64,000 bases of DNA from an uncultured Lachnospiraceae bacterium (GCA_910583605.1 CAJTXN010000012.1:15313-79312), one strand, 5' to 3'; counted from the first letter of the stretch, positions 43,097 through 54,220 are shown. Program-made: numbers and translations. The notes: generated by a model from the letters alone, not told the origin.

Positions 43097-46000
43097 TTAG
43101 TGATTTTTATGCTTTTTCTTCACTGCAATTACAAATCCAACAGTTGCAAAAGTTATCACTATTACCACAGCTGAAAATAATATCAGAAAAGTCGGATTGT
43201 TTTTAAAACGAATCCACGGATTTGTCGTTACATAAAAACCACTAAGCTTTACCGTATCACTGTTTCCTGCTTTGTCCTCAAATACCACTTCAAGACTTTG
43301 TGCTGTAGATTTGCTTGTAATATCAAACGAAATATTCTGAGAGTCCTGTGCCAGTCTGTCAAGCTCTGTTTCCGACAAATTCATAATCTCATCACCGTTT
43401 AGAGATACAGATACTTTTGCAAGTTTGATATTATCACTTACGGATATCTGTACATTTTTTACGTCTGCAACATAAGTTGTATCAGATTTCAAATTTAATA
43501 TATTGCACAATGGTAACGTTTTATCTACAACAAAAGAAATATCGGCCTGTTTATTTTTTAAGTCGTTTACAGAAATATTTCCCAATGCATCCTTTGAAGA
43601 TATGGTAAGACTATATTCTCCATCAGTATCAAAGCAAGATTTCTTAATTGTATATATATATTCGCACCATGTATTATCTGATATTCTTTTTTCTAAAGAA
43701 TAATCCACCCCTTCTTTTAATTCAATCGTATTACTGCCCTTGGTCAATATCAGAAGTATAGAATCCATATCCAGTTCATTGACATTTACCTCCGTAACTA
43801 TAATATCATTTTCAACTGATTTTAAAAATGACTTATTCATCGTTGTTGCTTTACTGTCAATGAAATAGGTCGAACCATTTCTGTTTACCGAAAACTGAAA
43901 TTCATTCTGAACCGTTCTTCCCGCTTTATCAGTAACCATATATGACAGTTGATAAATTCCGTCTTCTGTAAGATTCTCCAAAGAGATTTCTTTGCCATTT
44001 TCAATAAGTCTTTCATTAACTTCTATATCTGTTTTATGTCCGTCTCTATTGACTTTAACCAGATTAAACAATGCATTTTCAAAATAGAAATCCTTAGCTT
44101 CAAATTTAAAACCGACAATATCAGAATTATATGCCTTTTCTCTTTCTACTCCGTAAATAATAACTTCAGGTTCCATCTTATCTATGTAGAAACTTTCATT
44201 TATTGTTTGTATGGCCGTATTTCCTGCCATATCTGTATAAGATACCAGTACTGTATATTGTGCCTCATCATCAAAAGATAATATTGTATTGTGAATATCA
44301 CCGTTTGACAACCATTCTCCAAATGTCACTCCTTCTGATGTTCCATTTTTCTGTACATTCATTACAATCCTGTCTGTACTGAAGTTATGTTCATTTATTG
44401 TAATTGTGGCTGTCCTGCGATCCTTAAAATATCCATTATTTCCTTCATTATTATCATAAGCTATATTAATAACCGGGGCTGTGCTGTCAATTGTGAACCC
44501 ACCGGGTGCCTCACTGCCCGGTACAAAAGATATTACCGCTTCATTTCCGGCAGGGTCTCTATATACAATGTCAAATGTATACTCGTCATCCTCTGTATAA
44601 TTAATTGTCTTAATATGGGTAAAATCATCATTATTTCCGCTACCTGTTGTATCTGTCCAATTACTTTCCAACACTGATTTTCCATCTGTGCTTACAACAG
44701 AAATCATTACATCTTCCGGCCTGAAATTTCTCTCCTGTATACGAATGGTTGCCGTACGTTCCTCTCTGAACATTGTCCGATATGTCCCATCCGGGCTGTT
44801 ATTATCATATGATATTGTCACGGCAGGTGCTGTTGTATCATTACTGAATCGTATCTCTTTTGTTGTTGTATTATGTGCATTGTCCGTTAATGATACCGTC
44901 AATGTAATTCCATTACTGTTATCACTGATATTCAACGTTCCGCCAAGTTTGGTAACCAGATTAAAATCCTTTTGCTGAATCGACATAAAACTGTTTTCAA
45001 TGCTCTGACCACCCTGCTCATTCTCTCCTGTTCCAAATGTAAACGAGGCGTTACCATCTGCATCAATATCAATTGTTCCTGATTCTGAGAATGCCTTATC
45101 CGGTTCACCGGACGTAACGGTCCATTTTACTGACCGTATTCCCGAAAAATCATCATTAACCTGGATACTGACAGGCAATATTTCCTGATTATAAAGAGGC
45201 AGTCCCGTTATGTCTTTCATCGCTGTTTCTGGTACCACAATATTAATTGCCGAATATTTTTCATGTAACTCTTTATCTTCTACAATTACACCCGGTTCTT
45301 CCTTATCCTCAAATTTATTTCCGGCTATATCTGCAACTGATAAAGACAATTTTCCTTTAAATCCCACATTCAGTATCTTATCCCCTACCATACCTTCCAG
45401 ATTTATCGGAGAATTATTAACATTTATCGCTGCTATACCTGAACCTTTTTCCCCATCACTTGTCTGTATCAGCAGGCTAATGTCCTGATTAAAGAAATAT
45501 CCATAATGTCGTCCGCTTTCTGCCCCGCTCGTTATTCTGCCATCCAGGAAAATTATTGGTTTTTCCGGTATCTTTGTATCATAATTTATTGTTATTGTCT
45601 GTTGCTCAGACCGATACCCGACATTATCATATGCCACAATATCTACTATATTTTTTCCATTCTTTAATTCAAGCTCTGTTATTAACTCATTCAATGTAAT
45701 TCCTGCATCTGTCAAACTTTTAACATCACTTTTTACAAATGTCTTTTTTCCCAGATTATATTCAATTTTTTGAATTCCTGACACCTTAATTATATTCGTT
45801 TTATTATCGCTCAGAGAATCTGCTCTGATAATTATATCTTCCGGTAAAGTTCCGGCTTTTATCCAGGCACCATTGTCACTATTGCGTATTACACTCTGAT
45901 TAATACTGGTTTTTAATGTTGGCTTTGTTTCATCATAATAAAACGGTATAGTCAATTTCTTCGATTTATTTCCAACGTTATCAAAAGCAACAACTTCTAA

Positions 46001-49000
46001 TGAATTTAAACCCTCTTTAATCTTCATTTTATTTTTAAGTTCACTCCAGCTAAGCCCGGTTGCACTCTGTTCATTAGATTTCTCAATTATGGATTCTTCT
46101 CCCAGACTATAAACCACTTTACCGATTCCGGAACCTTTTGGATTATTTTCCTCTTCTTCATCAGTCAATTTATTAATATTGATGATTTGATCTTTTCCCT
46201 TAATTTCACTCCTAATCCATTTTTCTTCCGGCTTAACTGATTTATTATTCCATATTTTATCTGCTGCTAACGAGGCCTCAAGCTGTGGTTTTTTAGTATC
46301 ATAATATAAGATTATGGTTTTTTTATCAGATATATTTCCTACCTTATCATATGCTATTACATATATTTCATTACAACCCTGTTTAAATTTAGGCAGTCCG
46401 GCAAGCTCTGACAAAGTTATTTTTTTCTTATAATCCGCATCCGTTCTGACTATCTTCTTATTTCCAAGCATAAGTTCTATTTTTCCTATACCTGATATTT
46501 TTGCCCCATTAACCTTTTTATCTCCGGTACCCGATATATCAATAATAAAATCCGGGCCCTTTGCTGAAGCTAAAATCCAATTTTTTCTGTCTTTTGTCCA
46601 AAGCTTTGATTTGTTAAGTACATAATTAAGTTCAGGCTTATATGTATCATAAAAGATTTTTCTTGTTACCGTTTTTGAAGCATTCCCTACATTATCATAT
46701 GCAGTAATTGATATAGTATTTTCACCCTGTTGCAATTCTAAATTATTTAGAAAATCACTATATATAACATCCCATGAATCATTTGTAACTTCCCGAGTTA
46801 GTTCCTTTTCTCCGGCTTTCAGTTTCACTTTTCCCATGCCTGAACTGCTTATTTTATCTGCTTGCTCATCAATACAATTCACAGTTAATAAAACATCCGT
46901 TTTCTTCATGGATGCTTTTATCCAATATTCTCCTTCACTGTCTTTGTACATTTTGGGTATATTTAATTTTGAAGAAACAGATGGTGCCGTTTTATCATAA
47001 TAAATATATAATGTTTTTTCTTCTTTATTGCCTACATTATCGTACGCACAAATGGTAATAATATTCTCCCCCTCTGTCAGAGAGAGTTGTTTTTTGAGTT
47101 CACCTAATTTCACACTCTTATCTGCGCTTGAACCCATATTTTCAATGGTGTTTCCATTTAACTCATATATTACTTTTTCTATCCCTGAAACCTGTTTGTC
47201 AGAAGTTATCGGATCCACTAAATCCTTTATATTTATTATATTGTCTGAATCTTTTGTTCCTGACTTTATCCATTTTCTCCCTGACTGGTCGGTCCATACT
47301 TTTGAATCAACTATTTCTTCATTAAAACTTGGCGGTGTAATATCATAAAATAAAGTTATCCGGCTAACCGGCGATAAATTGCCTGCCTTATCAAACGCCC
47401 GGGCTGTAACTATATTTTTTCCTTCCTGAAGATTTAATTTCTTTTGTAATATTTCAAGACTGACCGGATAATCCGAAAGCAAAGTTTCTTCATTTACCTC
47501 TACGACATACGATTTGTCTTTTATAGAAAATTCAAGTTTTAAAATACCGGATTCCTCATCCGACGCCGTAACATTTATTAGCGTTTTTTTTACATCTGTT
47601 GTTCTAATCCATGCATTGGCCGAATTATCTGTCCAAATATTGTTATTTTCTGCTGCAATTGATATTTCCGGAGGTATTGAATCATAATTTACATCGATCT
47701 TCATAACCGCAGATTTATTGTCCAGATTATCATATGCTTCCGCCATAATGGTACTTTTTCCGTCCGTAAATCCTAAATCCTCTGTCAGTTCCTTTAAAGT
47801 CAGTGCGGGAGCAGTACCTGTCTTTGTAATCGTCTTATCTCCAAGGGTAAATACGATCCTGTTTACCCCGGAACCCTCGTCTTCTAACTTCTGGACCAGA
47901 ATTACAACATCATCTTCCGATACTGACGACTGAATCCACTGATTCTTAACTGCACTCTCATCGTATCCCAATTCAAATGTTGGTGCAGTTAAATCTTTTA
48001 TAATTGTTGTTTTGTATGAATCAGGAGAATTTGTTGATGAATATTTAATCTCACACTCCGGTGCCGCATTACTCCCAAATAACATACTGCTGATTTCACC
48101 TGCTATTTCTGCTGACGACATTCCCATCATGTTATCATCGCCTATGAAGATTCCATTTCTATCTACTGTTTCACTTATACTAATATCACTAATATTATCT
48201 TTTATATAATATGTATAAAAATTTGCTTCAGATGCCGACACTTGTTCAAAAAATTTTACATTAGTAAGTCCGTCAAAACCAAGCTTTGGCAAAGTAGGCT
48301 CATATTGAATATTTGTATCGGATGTATTTCCGGATTTATCAACGATTTGAATATCTACTTTTTTATATTTTTTTTCACCATCTGCTTCATCATAAAATTC
48401 TGAAAGCTTAATATTAGCATTGCCATCACTATCTATATATGCTCTCTCATTTATATTTGTCGTAGTAATTTGAATCCATTCCACGTCACTATCCGTTTTA
48501 TAATAAATCTGAAAAAGCCCTGATTTATCACTATTATCCCTAATATTAATTGTTTCAAACAGTGTTTTTACCCGTGATGTATTATTATTATTTTGAATCT
48601 TACTGGATCCATTTACAATTTCCCATTCCACCACATTATCGTATGTCATGGTAATTGTGTTTATTGTTTCTTCATTCCAGCCGCTATATTTTATAGATAT
48701 TGTCCCCTCCTGTAAAAAAGTATTTTCTGTTTTATCAAATACTATATTATTATCAGAAGTTGCTATTATAATACTGGATGGATCTACATCATCCGTATAC
48801 TTTAAATAAATTTTCTCTTTATTTCCATATAAATTTTTCGTATTTTTTCCGCCTTCAATAACCGTAAATCCCCATTCTATTTTTTTCAGTTCCTCATCTG
48901 TTTTATTTTCCGGATTCTCCTTATAAACCTGTAAATCTATTTCGGAATCTTTATATACAACCGAAAGACTTTTCCTATTTCCTGCATGATCCTCCACCTC

Positions 49001-50236
49001 TGCCTCATATGTTCCATATTCCTCATCTGCTATATTAAAATACCTTTTTTCCGAATCGCTTTGACATGGTATCTCTATATTATCTTTAGTAACCTTAAAT
49101 TCTTTAATTCCTGATTCCTCATTGCTGAAATCTAATAATATTTCTCCCGGAGAAAATATTATAATTTTACTCTTTGTTTCATCTGTGGCCTTAAGCTCTT
49201 TATCCGTTCCTCTCTTTTTAACGGATACGCTGACTTCCATATCTTTTTTTATTATGTAGCTGCTGTTGTTTCCTGCATAATCAATCAATTCTAACTTACA
49301 TTCTGTATTGGAATCTATAAAACTCAGTGTCGTGTGATCATCACTAATCGTTCCTCCATTGACTTTTACATTCTCCCATTTGATCCCTGATGTATGTTCT
49401 GTAATGTTACTGATATCTAAAAATCCGCTGTTTATCCAGATATTATTTTTACTATCAGCAATATCAAAACTTGGAGCTGTTGTATCACATACTACTTTCT
49501 TTGTCGCAGTATTCGTATATGAATCAGTCACTATAATTTCATATTCCGCACCATCCGACAGTCCATCTGCTTTGTAATAATCCTCATTATTCTCTTCTTT
49601 TATTTCTATATCTGCTGTTTCCGGAGTAATCTGCCTCATTTCTATCTTTGTGTATAAGTCATTTTTCTGAACATATATTGCATCTTTATTTGTATAATAG
49701 ATTATCCCGGCATCTGTTGTTTTAGCCGGTAAATCTTCCAAAGTATCTTTATTTATCTGCTGTATATCAAAATCCAAAGTATTTGAATACAAAATCGTAT
49801 ACCTTTCATCGGAAATATTTCCATCATTATCCACTGTTTTGAAATACGCTGTTCCTTTTCCCACGCTGGAAAGTTTATCGAGATCTGTAATTTCCACTTT
49901 TGATTCACCGTTGCATTCTATTAATTTTGCATCAACTTCTGTCTGTAGTTCAGTCCAGTAATATATACCTTTTGCCCCTGATTCCGTACCTTCCAACGTT
50001 AATATACATGAAGATGTATTTACATATTTAACCTCTCCCTCCAACAAACCAATAACTGCCGGTGCAGTATTGTCTCTGGTATCCGGAGCATCCATCTGGT
50101 TCCCAGCTGCATCAGGCTCTGAATTTTCACCGGATTCTTCACCTTTAACAATATAGAAATTATCCATATGAAATGAAATTGCAAATATTATCACTGCAAG
50201 TAATAATGCAATTAATTTTTTTAATCTGGTCTTCAT
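43097..50236 (-). CDS. Giant Ig-like repeat surface protein with C-terminal membrane anchor
   Basis: 2379 residues. N-terminal signal peptide (LKKLIALLLAVIIFAISFHM), then about 700 residues of varied Ig-like segments. Seven tandem repeats of about 117 residues begin with W-I-K/R/Q near residues 765, 875, 987, 1104, 1220, 1340 and 1456; each contains GKN/GEN..I...AYDNVGN and ends YYDxxxP. More Ig-like domains follow (AxxTxxEHNF type), and a C-terminal helix LILFSAVVIVITFATVGFVI with basic tail KKKHKNH. No LPxTG is present, so it is membrane-anchored. It resembles large clostridial adhesins/stalk proteins. It lies after the LRR protein gene, separated by a hairpin, and both probably share promoter P4. 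Ligand unknown. Confidence 0.85.
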   Translation of the reverse strand: MKTRLKKLIALLLAVIIFAISFHMDNFYIVKGEESGENSEPDAAGNQMDAPDTRDNTAPAVIGLLEGEVKYVNTSSCILTLEGTESGAKGIYYWTELQTEVDAKLIECNGESKVEITDLDKLSSVGKGTAYFKTVDNDGNISDERYTILYSNTLDFDIQQINKDTLEDLPAKTTDAGIIYYTNKDAIYVQKNDLYTKIEMRQITPETADIEIKEENNEDYYKADGLSDGAEYEIIVTDSYTNTATKKVVCDTTAPSFDIADSKNNIWINSGFLDISNITEHTSGIKWENVKVNGGTISDDHTTLSFIDSNTECKLELIDYAGNNSSYIIKKDMEVSVSVKKRGTDKELKATDETKSKIIIFSPGEILLDFSNEESGIKEFKVTKDNIEIPCQSDSEKRYFNIADEEYGTYEAEVEDHAGNRKSLSVVYKDSEIDLQVYKENPENKTDEELKKIEWGFTVIEGGKNTKNLYGNKEKIYLKYTDDVDPSSIIIATSDNNIVFDKTENTFLQEGTISIKYSGWNEETINTITMTYDNVVEWEIVNGSSKIQNNNNTSRVKTLFETINIRDNSDKSGLFQIYYKTDSDVEWIQITTTNINERAYIDSDGNANIKLSEFYDEADGEKKYKKVDIQIVDKSGNTSDTNIQYEPTLPKLGFDGLTNVKFFEQVSASEANFYTYYIKDNISDISISETVDRNGIFIGDDNMMGMSSAEIAGEISSMLFGSNAAPECEIKYSSTNSPDSYKTTIIKDLTAPTFELGYDESAVKNQWIQSSVSEDDVVILVQKLEDEGSGVNRIVFTLGDKTITKTGTAPALTLKELTEDLGFTDGKSTIMAEAYDNLDNKSAVMKIDVNYDSIPPEISIAAENNNIWTDNSANAWIRTTDVKKTLINVTASDEESGILKLEFSIKDKSYVVEVNEETLLSDYPVSLEILQKKLNLQEGKNIVTARAFDKAGNLSPVSRITLFYDITPPSFNEEIVDSKVWTDQSGRKWIKSGTKDSDNIINIKDLVDPITSDKQVSGIEKVIYELNGNTIENMGSSADKSVKLGELKKQLSLTEGENIITICAYDNVGNKEEKTLYIYYDKTAPSVSSKLNIPKMYKDSEGEYWIKASMKKTDVLLTVNCIDEQADKISSSGMGKVKLKAGEKELTREVTNDSWDVIYSDFLNNLELQQGENTISITAYDNVGNASKTVTRKIFYDTYKPELNYVLNKSKLWTKDRKNWILASAKGPDFIIDISGTGDKKVNGAKISGIGKIELMLGNKKIVRTDADYKKKITLSELAGLPKFKQGCNEIYVIAYDKVGNISDKKTIILYYDTKKPQLEASLAADKIWNNKSVKPEEKWIRSEIKGKDQIININKLTDEEEENNPKGSGIGKVVYSLGEESIIEKSNEQSATGLSWSELKNKMKIKEGLNSLEVVAFDNVGNKSKKLTIPFYYDETKPTLKTSINQSVIRNSDNGAWIKAGTLPEDIIIRADSLSDNKTNIIKVSGIQKIEYNLGKKTFVKSDVKSLTDAGITLNELITELELKNGKNIVDIVAYDNVGYRSEQQTITINYDTKIPEKPIIFLDGRITSGAESGRHYGYFFNQDISLLIQTSDGEKGSGIAAINVNNSPINLEGMVGDKILNVGFKGKLSLSVADIAGNKFEDKEEPGVIVEDKELHEKYSAINIVVPETAMKDITGLPLYNQEILPVSIQVNDDFSGIRSVKWTVTSGEPDKAFSESGTIDIDADGNASFTFGTGENEQGGQSIENSFMSIQQKDFNLVTKLGGTLNISDNSNGITLTVSLTDNAHNTTTKEIRFSNDTTAPAVTISYDNNSPDGTYRTMFREERTATIRIQERNFRPEDVMISVVSTDGKSVLESNWTDTTGSGNNDDFTHIKTINYTEDDEYTFDIVYRDPAGNEAVISFVPGSEAPGGFTIDSTAPVINIAYDNNEGNNGYFKDRRTATITINEHNFSTDRIVMNVQKNGTSEGVTFGEWLSNGDIHNTILSFDDEAQYTVLVSYTDMAGNTAIQTINESFYIDKMEPEVIIYGVEREKAYNSDIVGFKFEAKDFYFENALFNLVKVNRDGHKTDIEVNERLIENGKEISLENLTEDGIYQLSYMVTDKAGRTVQNEFQFSVNRNGSTYFIDSKATTMNKSFLKSVENDIIVTEVNVNELDMDSILLILTKGSNTIELKEGVDYSLEKRISDNTWCEYIYTIKKSCFDTDGEYSLTISSKDALGNISVNDLKNKQADISFVVDKTLPLCNILNLKSDTTYVADVKNVQISVSDNIKLAKVSVSLNGDEIMNLSETELDRLAQDSQNISFDITSKSTAQSLEVVFEDKAGNSDTVKLSGFYVTTNPWIRFKNNPTFLILFSAVVIVITFATVGFVIAVKKKHKNH

Positions 50237-50259
50237 TTTTAACCTCCTATTTATATATA

Positions 50260-50306
50260 GGCAATTGAGAAACTCATGTTCTAAATTTACGAGTTTCTCA
50301 ATTGCC
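50260..50306 (-). other. Perfect 16-bp intercistronic hairpin
   Basis: GGCAATTGAGAAACTC (50260-50275) and its exact complement (50291-50306) surround a 15-base loop. On the minus strand no U-run follows and the next gene's ribosome site (AGGAGG) lies 10-15 bases further. It may be a processing or stability element, or a partial terminator, between the LRR gene and the giant gene. Confidence 0.7.
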
Positions 50307-50322
50307 AGTAACTTTATATTAT

Positions 50323-52557
50323 TTATTTCAGGATAATGCTTTTGCTGGTCATACCACTTTTTAGTTTTATTCCATTGTATAATTTCACTGCTTTTACACT
50401 AAAATAGTATTTCTGTCCTTTTTTAAGATAAGATTTTGTATATGATGTATTATTATATGTACTTTGTGTAAGAGCTTTCCATTGTGCCTCCGAACTCGTT
50501 TTATAATATACAATATAACCTGTGGCACCCTCTACTTTATCCCAGCTTACCGTAACCTGTGTACTCTTAGACTGAGTTAAATTCACAGTTGGTATTTTGG
50601 TGGTGGTTGAGGTCTTAACTACATCCGAAAAGGAACCATAATAATTTGTTCCATTCAAAGTTACATATGCCCTGACTTTATACATATATTCTGTATTTGG
50701 CGTTAAATAAGAATTTGTCCATGAATGAACAGATGCACTTTTTCTAGTATTAGCCAGCTTATATGTTTTACTTGTTGTATTATATTTATACACTTCATAT
50801 CCGGATACTCCCTTTAAAATATCCCATTTCATTCGTACTGTTGTAGATGTGGAATCTTCTGCCTGCTTAAGACCTTTTACGGTAGCCGGAAGTGTTACCG
50901 CATCTGTTTTTTCCGTATATGCGCTATAATATGTTTTTCCGTTTAACTGTATATATGCCCGGATTTTGTATGCATATTTTGTTCCTGCCGTAAGTCCGGT
51001 ATCTTTAAATGATGTTCCCGTAACTGCAGCTATTTTATCATACTGTTTTGTTCCGGAATTATAACGATATACCTCATATCCTTTTACTTTTGCCGATGGC
51101 GCTTTCCACTGCAGTTCTACAGTTCCTGTTGTACTCCTTTTAAATACCGGATTTGCAGCCGCATCCGGAAGAGTATTGATTACAAACTCATTTGATTCTG
51201 CACCCAAATATATTTGGGTTCCTATTTTCTTATATGCTACTATCTTATACGTATATACCGTTCCTGGTTTTAAAGATGCAAATTCAACACTATTCGAGAT
51301 CACTTCCCTGATTGTTTCAAATTTACCGGTTACAGAATTTTTAAGCATTATCCTGTATCCGCTTATATCTTTTACCGCTCCCCACGAAAGACCAAGTGCC
51401 GTACTTTCCTGTTTGCTTATCTTCAGGCCGGCTGTCTTAGCCGGATTTATTGTAAATTCTCTTTTTGCGGTTCCATAATATTTATTTTTACCTGTAATCG
51501 TTATCGTTCCGGTTCCTACAGAAACATTTCCTGAGCATGAACTCATTAAATGAGCCTTTTCCAATACTTTGCCCTGTGAATCAATAATATTGTATGCCGG
51601 TTCAATTTTACTTCCAGTATAAGAATAACTTGCATTAAGCTTTACTGTCAGTTTTGAAATATCTTGCTTTGGATAATATTTTATACCAAAACTATCAAAT
51701 TTCTTTGCCAGAATCGTACCACTTTTTAGATATATGTCTGTCGATGCAGGAATAGAATCTGATATATTACTTTCATTTGAGCCAATCCTCTCAACCGTAT
51801 CCGGAAGATACATTTCGCTCATGCGTTTGCAATTATAAAATGCCCTGTTCTCAATATATTTTAACTTTGCCGAAAAAACTGTTTCTGTCAGACTTTCACA
51901 ATTTGAAAACGCCATATTTCCTATTTTTTCAATATTATTTCCTAATATAATCTTTGTTAAGGCAGAACAACCGCTAAATGTGCTTTCTGGTACTTCTGAA
52001 ATCTTTGCTGAAAAACTAATTTCTTTAACTGCTGTACAATTCTTAAATACCGAAATACCGAATTGGGTGAGATTAGCTGGTATATTTACCTTTTGAAGCG
52101 ATGAACACCCCATAAATGCGCTGTCTTTTATGATTTTTACCGAATCCGGTATTTTGATTTCTTTTAAGGCCGTACAATTCTGAAACGCACTTATCCCTAT
52201 AGATTCCAACGAATCCGAAAGCTTAACAGATGTCAGATTTGAACAGCCATTAAAGGTATTATCTGTAATCATCGTAACGGTGGTAGGTAAAATAACCTCT
52301 TTCACGGTTTTATTTTCCTGAAATGCAGATACAATAGTGCCTACAGGCAGATCTTCTATTTTTGACGGAATAGTTACTTTCTCTTTCGTTCCGCTGTATT
52401 TATGGATAGATACTTTGGTTCTCGATTCTATATAATAATATTCATATGAACCGTCTTCATTGGTGTATGTCAGTGCCATGACATTCGTCTGATTTACACC
52501 AATCATCCCCATCAGCACCATTAAAAATATAAACCCACAAAATACCTTTTTCCCCAT
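50323..52557 (-). CDS. Secreted leucine-rich repeat and fibronectin type III protein
   Basis: 744 residues. Signal peptide (VFCGFIFLMVLMGMIGV), then about ten BspA-type LRR_5 repeats (about 45-300, for example NCTALKEIKIPDSVKIIKDS, AFMGCSSLQKVNIPANL). A small beta domain follows (300-370, YTGSKIEPAYNIID), then four fibronectin type III domains (from about 375, each with SWGAVKDISGYRI- or WDKVEGATGYIVYY-like starts). No sortase motif or membrane anchor was seen, so it is secreted or non-covalently held. First gene behind promoter P4, followed by the giant repeat protein. Probably adhesion or matrix binding. Confidence 0.88.
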   Translation of the reverse strand: MGKKVFCGFIFLMVLMGMIGVNQTNVMALTYTNEDGSYEYYYIESRTKVSIHKYSGTKEKVTIPSKIEDLPVGTIVSAFQENKTVKEVILPTTVTMITDNTFNGCSNLTSVKLSDSLESIGISAFQNCTALKEIKIPDSVKIIKDSAFMGCSSLQKVNIPANLTQFGISVFKNCTAVKEISFSAKISEVPESTFSGCSALTKIILGNNIEKIGNMAFSNCESLTETVFSAKLKYIENRAFYNCKRMSEMYLPDTVERIGSNESNISDSIPASTDIYLKSGTILAKKFDSFGIKYYPKQDISKLTVKLNASYSYTGSKIEPAYNIIDSQGKVLEKAHLMSSCSGNVSVGTGTITITGKNKYYGTAKREFTINPAKTAGLKISKQESTALGLSWGAVKDISGYRIMLKNSVTGKFETIREVISNSVEFASLKPGTVYTYKIVAYKKIGTQIYLGAESNEFVINTLPDAAANPVFKRSTTGTVELQWKAPSAKVKGYEVYRYNSGTKQYDKIAAVTGTSFKDTGLTAGTKYAYKIRAYIQLNGKTYYSAYTEKTDAVTLPATVKGLKQAEDSTSTTVRMKWDILKGVSGYEVYKYNTTSKTYKLANTRKSASVHSWTNSYLTPNTEYMYKVRAYVTLNGTNYYGSFSDVVKTSTTTKIPTVNLTQSKSTQVTVSWDKVEGATGYIVYYKTSSEAQWKALTQSTYNNTSYTKSYLKKGQKYYFSVKAVKLYNGIKLKSGMTSKSIILK

Positions 52558-52628
52558 TTATGTACCTCCCTAACTTTCTTTACAAATCCTTGATCCTTTT
52601 TACTTTTAACAAAAATTTCTATATTCTA

Positions 52629-52693
52629 AGTTTAATTTCTGGTTGATTATTTGTCAATAAATATGTTTTGACTTTATTCGACATCTTTCGACA
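52629..52693 (-). promoter_or_regulatory. Promoter P4 with three tandem Spo0A-like boxes
   Basis: Minus-strand -35 TTGACA (52652-52657), 17 bp, -10 TAAACT (52629-52634). Upstream are AGTCAAA (52667-52673), TGTCGAA (52677-52683) and TGTCGAA (52687-52693), each 10 bp apart. The nearest box sits exactly where the proximal box of P1-P3 sits, and TATTTATTGACA is conserved. No riboswitch follows; the leader is about 70 bases. In the 242-base interval between the LRR and trkA start codons I otherwise see only a weak plus-strand TATATT before trkA. Confidence 0.75.
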
Positions 52694-52831
52694 GTCAAAA
52701 TAAACAATCTATAACCATAAATTCTACAAAACATTTCCAAAATATAGATGTTTTTTTTCTCATATAGTGTTATATTAATAGTAATATTTTAAAATCAATT
52801 GAAATGTTTTTTATCAGGAGGAAAATGTAAA

Positions 52832-54220
52832 ATGAGCAGGTCCATTCATCCAAACAGAAAGGGATTAAGCATCATCATAGTTGGATGCGGAAAAGTCGGT
52901 TCTGCGCTGATCGAACAGCTTTGCCGGGAAGGCCACGATATTACCATAATTGACAAGAATCCCCAGAAAATCCAGGCCTTGACCAATTTATATGATATTA
53001 TGGGAATTGTGGGAAACGGAGCCAGTTACGTGGTTCAGGTGGAAGCGGAGATTGAAAACACAGATTTGATTATTGCCGTTACGGATTCCGATGAATTAAA
53101 TCTACTCTGCTGTACCGTGGCTAAACGGGTCAGCAATTGCGCCGCCATTGCCCGGGTCCGGACACCGGATTACAGTGAAGAAGTGGGATATCTGCGTGAA
53201 AAACTGGGTCTTGCCATGATAATAAATCCGGATTTGGAAGCCGCAAGAGAAGCCGCGCGTATTCTCTATCTGCCTACCGCCCTGGAGGTAAATACCTTTG
53301 CCCACGGACAGGCCGAACTTGTAAAATTCAAACTGCCGGATAATAATATTCTGGACGGTGCTTCCATTGCTTCCATCGGCAAAGATATTACAACGAACTT
53401 ACTGATATGCGCCATAGAACGGGAGGGCAATGTCTTTATACCTTCCGGTGATTTTATACTGAAAAAGGGAGATTACATATCATTTGTTGCCACCCGCAAC
53501 GAAACAAGAGCTTTTTTAAAGAAAATCGGGTTTAAGACCAATCAGGTAAAGGATACCATGATTATTGGCGGCGGAAAAGCTGCATTCTATCTGGCAAAAC
53601 AACTGATCAGTATGGGAATATCCGTAAAAATCATTGAGCGCAACAAAATGCGATGCGAAGAATTAAGCATACTGCTTCCAAAAGCAATTATCATAAACGG
53701 AGATGGTACCGATGAAGAACTGCTGAAAGAAGAAGGTATTGCATTTTGTGAATCCTTTATTCCCCTGACAGGCATTGACGAAGAAAATATTCTTCTGACC
53801 CTGCATGCAAAACGTGTTTCCAACGCCAAAGTTATTACAAAGATCAACCGGAATACTTTTATGGATATTATCAGCAGCCTTGATCTGGGCAGTGTCGTCT
53901 ACCCGAGGTATATTACTGCCGAAGCCATTATTGCATATGTCCGCGCAAAGAAAAATTCCATGAACAGTGATATCGAAACATTATACCATATGTTTAATTC
54001 CCGCGCCGAAGCCATTGAATTTCGTGTGGACAAGGCCTCTTCCGTAACGGATGTACCAATCATGAATCTTGCCCTGAAAAAGAATCTGCTGATTTCTTTT
54101 ATTAACCGAAACGGCTCGATTATTATTCCAAGCGGTCAGGATTGTATAAAAGTCGGTGATACCGTTATGATAGTTACCACCCACAGCGGATTTAATGATA
54201 TACAGGATATATTAAAATAG
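52832..54220 (+). CDS. trkA: Trk potassium uptake regulator TrkA
   Basis: 463 residues, cytoplasmic. Two RCK_N/RCK_C pairs: the first NAD-binding GCGKVGSALIEQLCREGHDI, then a second fold GGGKAAFYLAKQLISMGISV near residue 235. It gates the TrkH channel in response to nucleotides. Start ATG 52832 ten bases after AGGAGG. Directly followed by trkH. Confidence 0.94.
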   Translation: MSRSIHPNRKGLSIIIVGCGKVGSALIEQLCREGHDITIIDKNPQKIQALTNLYDIMGIVGNGASYVVQVEAEIENTDLIIAVTDSDELNLLCCTVAKRVSNCAAIARVRTPDYSEEVGYLREKLGLAMIINPDLEAAREAARILYLPTALEVNTFAHGQAELVKFKLPDNNILDGASIASIGKDITTNLLICAIEREGNVFIPSGDFILKKGDYISFVATRNETRAFLKKIGFKTNQVKDTMIIGGGKAAFYLAKQLISMGISVKIIERNKMRCEELSILLPKAIIINGDGTDEELLKEEGIAFCESFIPLTGIDEENILLTLHAKRVSNAKVITKINRNTFMDIISSLDLGSVVYPRYITAEAIIAYVRAKKNSMNSDIETLYHMFNSRAEAIEFRVDKASSVTDVPIMNLALKKNLLISFINRNGSIIIPSGQDCIKVGDTVMIVTTHSGFNDIQDILK

